From positions 1 to 8,669 of the forward strand of contig JALHOI010000057.1 in the NCBI GenBank assembly GCA_022843085.1: a stretch of DNA of 8,669 bases. The letters are read 5' to 3'. Position 1 is the stretch's first letter. Each line of letters begins with the position of its first letter. The position numbers and the translations under genes were made by a program. Shown in pieces: positions 5,582 to 8,669 of the stretch. The DNA is from Pseudobdellovibrionaceae bacterium (GTDB lineage Bacteria; Bdellovibrionota; Bdellovibrionia; Bdellovibrionales; JAMPXM01). The notes beneath the pieces are model-generated. The model was given only the letters and a program-made list of their open reading frames with translations, did not search any database and was not told the DNA's origin.

Positions 5582-8500
5582 ATGTTCGCTCAAATTCGAT
5601 CGCTCGCGTTGCTAGGCCTCATGGCCTTGAGTGTCACAGCTTGTATGAAGCCCAGTGCGAGGGCGCCAGATCCAAACGCCGATTTCTCTTCGAATGCGAA
5701 TCAGGCTGCGGCTACTTTTTTCACTGATGAACTCATCGGCGAATCGGTCGTTTCAAAAAACATGGAGGGATTCTCGATTCCCTCGGAAAAGCTCTTCAAT
5801 TTCAAGGTTTGTGTCAGAGACAAGCGGACTCAAGAGACGATAAAGGGTCACAAGTTTAATGTTCTCGGTAGTTCAAGCAAAGTGACGGTCGCCAACGGCG
5901 GGCGCAGCGATGAATCGGGCTGTGTGAACTGGTCTGAAACGATCTCTTATAACGGCATTGCCGACGCGATGTACATTCCTCTCAAGCGACAGCTAGTCGC
6001 TGACGGAATGCACAAGGGCGGACGAGACCTAAAAATCTGCATCAACCCGTGGGACGCAACTGAATCAGTTCGCGATTGCGAAAGGCGACCTGTTCCGACG
6101 TCGCAACTGGCGACGCCGAAAGATGTAGTTCAAGCCTTAAATGGTGAAACGGCGAGCGGGCAGAAGGTTGAACGTCATCTTTGGATCGACGATCTTACAT
6201 TGACGGCCGCGCATGATCCCGGCGGATCAAACGGTGCTTTGATTGATTTTAGCATCTCGATGGGGCCAAAAATTTTGACTCGCAATGTACGTGGCGAATC
6301 GATGCCGCTCACACTCCTTGATGGTCACTTTAGTGTGCAGTTCTGGGTGGTCGGCAAAACTGGCGGCCGTGATCCGGGCAAATGCTACATTTTAGCGAAG
6401 TCGCCGGTCTCAGCCCAAAAGCCGATGATTGGCGGTCGTCTCAGAGACGAGCTCAACATGAAGGCCAATTACAAGATCACCTACGGTCAGCTTGAGTTGA
6501 TTGGCGTTATTACTCCGAAATTACCGGGCCACGATGTTCGACCGTACAACGGTGTTTGGATCATGGGCGACCACACGGCCTTGCTCGGAATGAAGTTTGG
6601 CTTCGATCGCACACCGCCAGTGAAGGAATTGAATGGTACGTTCGATTACAAAAAGTATCTTGAAGGCTGTCTCGATACCCTTGGCAACGTAGATCTTGAA
6701 ACTCAGAGAACCGCGGCGGCGTCGTTGGTTCGTCCGACAGTTGCGCCTCCTTCAAGCTCGGGAGCAACCGCTTTGGTTTCTCCTCAAGGCGTCGTCACAG
6801 GCTTCGTTTCGCCAACTGCGGGTAAGCTACCGATGACACCAGCCGGCGTCGTTTCAAGCGAAAGATACCTGCAAGAAAAAGCTGCGTTTAAAGCTCAGAT
6901 TCCGCCAGACCTTAACGTTTACGAATGTGTGCAGCCTGAAGATATTCCGAGACTTTTTCCTCTCGACGAGGTTGCGCTCAAATTTCCGGCTGGCAATGAT
7001 GTCACCACCTGTGAAAACGAAAACTTGCCGTCGGGCTTACAAAAAATCGAGCAGTTCAAGTTCGACTACGTTGCTGTCCGAGCCGAGCCGATCGCAGATC
7101 CGATCGACGGCGAAACAACGACCGAACGTACAGTTAAATACGTTGTAACCACCACGGTTCGAAATCCGCTCGCTGAAGGTACGCCGCTTCAGGATATCGA
7201 GTTTACAGTTTCAAAATCTGACGGAACAAAAGAGAAAGTGCGCACAAACCACCAAGGTCAGTTCGCCTTTAACGATGAAATTAAACACGGCTACTTTCAT
7301 CCTGAACGCTACATGCTGAAAGTCGTTACAATCTCTCACGTCTCTGGATTCAGCAAACGAATGCCGATCGTCTTGAACCCTTGGGACAACAACGGTTTTA
7401 CGTTCGGTCGAGATATTCGTCTTTTGAAAAAACAAATCATCGCGCAGGTTAATCTCATTCCGCGACCGAAGTCCGAGCTTCTGCTCACTCAATTTCAGTG
7501 GGGGACACAGGGCTTCCGCTACGAAGTGGACAATTTCTTGAATCTCAAGATGTTTAAACAGTTCAACTTGACGATTAGCCCTCGGGTTCTTCGTTACAGT
7601 TCTTTGACCGAAGGTCGTATGCGTAACGAAGCGCTGCGAGACGGGGTCTACATCATGAAGGTTGCAATTCAAAAGGATTACAAACCCTTTAACGAGCCAC
7701 AACCGCTTGAGTTTGTCACTGCGATCAAGAAGCTCGTTCGGGTTGCGAACGGCATCATCAACACTCCCGTTGAAATGGATTTTCAAGACTTCAGAGTTCT
7801 TAAAATTCGAAGCAACATGATGATCGAGATTCAAACGATTAACGAAGCTAAATTGTCACAGCAGCAGAGAAAAGAATTGCGCTTCGACGGCCCTATCGAA
7901 TCTTTAGTGCAGCCCGACTCTGGCTTGGCCGCCCGCACATTCGTCGGCCCCGTGATCGCTTATTCGAATGGTTTTTCGGCCTCGATGCGACCGACAGACG
8001 ATTTGGCCGAAAGCATTTGTGAAACGATTGACTGCGATGAGATCAAAAAAGAAGAGCTAAAAAACATCCGTAAAGAACTGACCCTGTTGAGCGAGGCTAG
8101 CAAAGCGAACGCAAACGCTGCGGTCCGAGATAATGACAAAAAGGTTGCGAAAACCCTCTCGACAACGGCCGAAGCCATAGAAGCCCAAGTCGCCGCACGT
8201 GAAGCCTTTGAACGGAAGCAGCAAGTTGAGCAAGCACTTGCGCGCTCAGACGCGAAAGAACGCGCTCGTATTGAAAGTGAAAAGAAAAAGTATCGAGGTG
8301 ATATCTCGCATCTCGCACATAAAACTGTCGGAGACATGATCGAGCGGCGAGCTATCATCAATGCAGCGAATACGTTGAAGCACAGGCAAGCGGCGCAGTT
8401 AGGTACGATTCTTAAGCTCGGAAACTTTGAATTCGGCTCGTTCGCTTACGAAGCGCAGATCGCAGCGCGTGACAAAGTCGTGGGTGCAAATAATCAAGTT

Positions 8501-8669
8501 CTGCGAAACGGTTCGGGCTTTGCGTCTCTCGTTGAGAAAATGTCGATCACGAATGTTCGCGAGCGGCTGCTGACCCGTTACGGCCCAACCGCCGGGTGCG
8601 AATGGGGGCCGTCGGACGAAGGCGGGTTCGTCGTATCGCTGTGGCTGCCGCTGTCCCGGGAGGCCTGCC
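5582..8669 (+). CDS. Very long lipoprotein with internally duplicated modules (3' end missing or chimeric)
   Basis: The frame stays open from ATG 5582 to the window end (1029 codons, no stop). Residues 1-21 are a lipoprotein signal (hydrophobic LALLGLMALSV, lipobox VTAC, C21). No known family is recognised. Residues about 74-158 and 520-602 look like two copies of one beta-sandwich-like module, each ending in an NPWD motif (155-158, 599-602). Each is followed by a second module (about 199-309 and 618-753) sharing patterns such as an L-x-DG turn before a hydrophobic strand. Residues about 377-430 are a Pro/Ala/Ser/Thr-rich linker. Residues about 819-904 are charged, Ala/Glu/Lys/Arg-rich and probably a long helix or coiled coil. 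From about residue 991 (base 8552) the sequence becomes GC-rich and kinase-like, so the real C-terminus is uncertain. It starts 1 bp after the barrel gene, which suggests the two products work together at the outer membrane, perhaps the lipoprotein docking on the barrel; that role is inference. Confidence 0.85.
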   Translation, partial: MFAQIRSLALLGLMALSVTACMKPSARAPDPNADFSSNANQAAATFFTDELIGESVVSKNMEGFSIPSEKLFNFKVCVRDKRTQETIKGHKFNVLGSSSKVTVANGGRSDESGCVNWSETISYNGIADAMYIPLKRQLVADGMHKGGRDLKICINPWDATESVRDCERRPVPTSQLATPKDVVQALNGETASGQKVERHLWIDDLTLTAAHDPGGSNGALIDFSISMGPKILTRNVRGESMPLTLLDGHFSVQFWVVGKTGGRDPGKCYILAKSPVSAQKPMIGGRLRDELNMKANYKITYGQLELIGVITPKLPGHDVRPYNGVWIMGDHTALLGMKFGFDRTPPVKELNGTFDYKKYLEGCLDTLGNVDLETQRTAAASLVRPTVAPPSSSGATALVSPQGVVTGFVSPTAGKLPMTPAGVVSSERYLQEKAAFKAQIPPDLNVYECVQPEDIPRLFPLDEVALKFPAGNDVTTCENENLPSGLQKIEQFKFDYVAVRAEPIADPIDGETTTERTVKYVVTTTVRNPLAEGTPLQDIEFTVSKSDGTKEKVRTNHQGQFAFNDEIKHGYFHPERYMLKVVTISHVSGFSKRMPIVLNPWDNNGFTFGRDIRLLKKQIIAQVNLIPRPKSELLLTQFQWGTQGFRYEVDNFLNLKMFKQFNLTISPRVLRYSSLTEGRMRNEALRDGVYIMKVAIQKDYKPFNEPQPLEFVTAIKKLVRVANGIINTPVEMDFQDFRVLKIRSNMMIEIQTINEAKLSQQQRKELRFDGPIESLVQPDSGLAARTFVGPVIAYSNGFSASMRPTDDLAESICETIDCDEIKKEELKNIRKELTLLSEASKANANAAVRDNDKKVAKTLSTTAEAIEAQVAAREAFERKQQVEQALARSDAKERARIESEKKKYRGDISHLAHKTVGDMIERRAIINAANTLKHRQAAQLGTILKLGNFEFGSFAYEAQIAARDKVVGANNQVLRNGSGFASLVEKMSITNVRERLLTRYGPTAGCEWGPSDEGGFVVSLWLPLSREAC
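8552..8669 (+). other. Probable chimeric tail: LytS-type histidine-kinase C-terminus
   Basis: By hand count 79 of the last 109 bases (8561-8669) are G or C, about 72%, against about 50% in the preceding 160 bases. Translated in the lipoprotein frame, the segment reads NVRERLLTRYGPTAG, then GGFVVSLWLPLSREA, which is the familiar end of LytS/YehU- or NarX-type sensor kinases (an NVRERL helix, a YG turn, and GG-x-V-x-LxLPL as last strand). The rest of a kinase ATPase domain (N box, DxGxG) is absent, so a genuine fusion is unlikely and a join between two genomes in assembly is the simplest reading. Confidence 0.6.

Noticed and set aside
7211..7834. Minus-strand open frame of 207 codons
   Set aside because: It lies wholly antisense to the long lipoprotein, whose frame is continuous here with domain-like sequence. 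The antisense translation has no domain, signal or start context.
7960..8361. Minus-strand open frame of 133 codons rich in Ser, Ala, Arg and Phe
   Set aside because: It is the mirror of the Ala/Glu/Lys-rich helical part of the lipoprotein; reading such a helix backwards yields hydrophobic-looking Ser/Phe/Ala sequence by chance.
8552..8669. True fusion of a lipoprotein with a histidine-kinase domain
   Set aside because: Only the last strand region of an ATPase domain is present, with no N box or DxGxG, and the base composition jumps; a join artefact is simpler.

Overview
The window looks like a chromosomal fragment of a Gram-negative bacterium at roughly 50% GC, with dense gene packing, many lipoproteins and exported proteins, and both GTG and ATG starts. 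The protein styles (a FabMG-like Rossmann protein, an RNase Z-like hydrolase opening with an 'AGIST' strand, a cytoplasmic BtuF-like protein with a DUF5522-type cysteine module, an outer-membrane barrel paired with a giant lipoprotein) suggest Bdellovibrionota or a related predatory or deltaproteobacterial lineage. This placement is an impression from sequence style, not a database result.

Layout: (1) 1-1521, minus strand: a FabMG-like gene (178-1521, GTG start with a strong Shine-Dalgarno) followed by the 5' part of a metallo-beta-lactamase-fold gene that overlaps it by 4 bp (GTGA) and leaves the window within its HxHxDH motif. (2) 1522-1705: divergent intergenic region. (3) 1706-3901, plus strand: a two-gene unit with a 3-bp gap, made of a cysteine-containing lipoprotein whose C-terminal half carries a possible dead metalloprotease signature, and a signal-less BtuF-like protein fused to a CCx3CxxC module. 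(4) 3902-4128: intergenic, with two hairpins. (5) 4129-8669, plus strand: a second two-gene unit with a 1-bp gap, made of a signal-peptide-bearing putative outer-membrane beta-barrel protein and a very long lipoprotein open to the window end (over 1000 codons).

How they fit together: the two minus-strand genes are probably co-transcribed and translationally coupled. The lipoprotein/BtuF-like pair shares no obvious pathway. The barrel/lipoprotein pair is the most coherent unit: both products should reach the cell envelope, adjacency suggests a shared complex, and the lipoprotein appears to contain a two-module internal duplication.

Caution: the last ~110 bases jump to about 72% GC and, in the lipoprotein frame, read like the extreme C-terminus of a LytS-type histidine kinase. 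The end of the window is probably a chimeric assembly join, so the true C-terminus of the long lipoprotein is unknown. No tRNA, rRNA, CRISPR array, insertion sequence or phage gene was seen.
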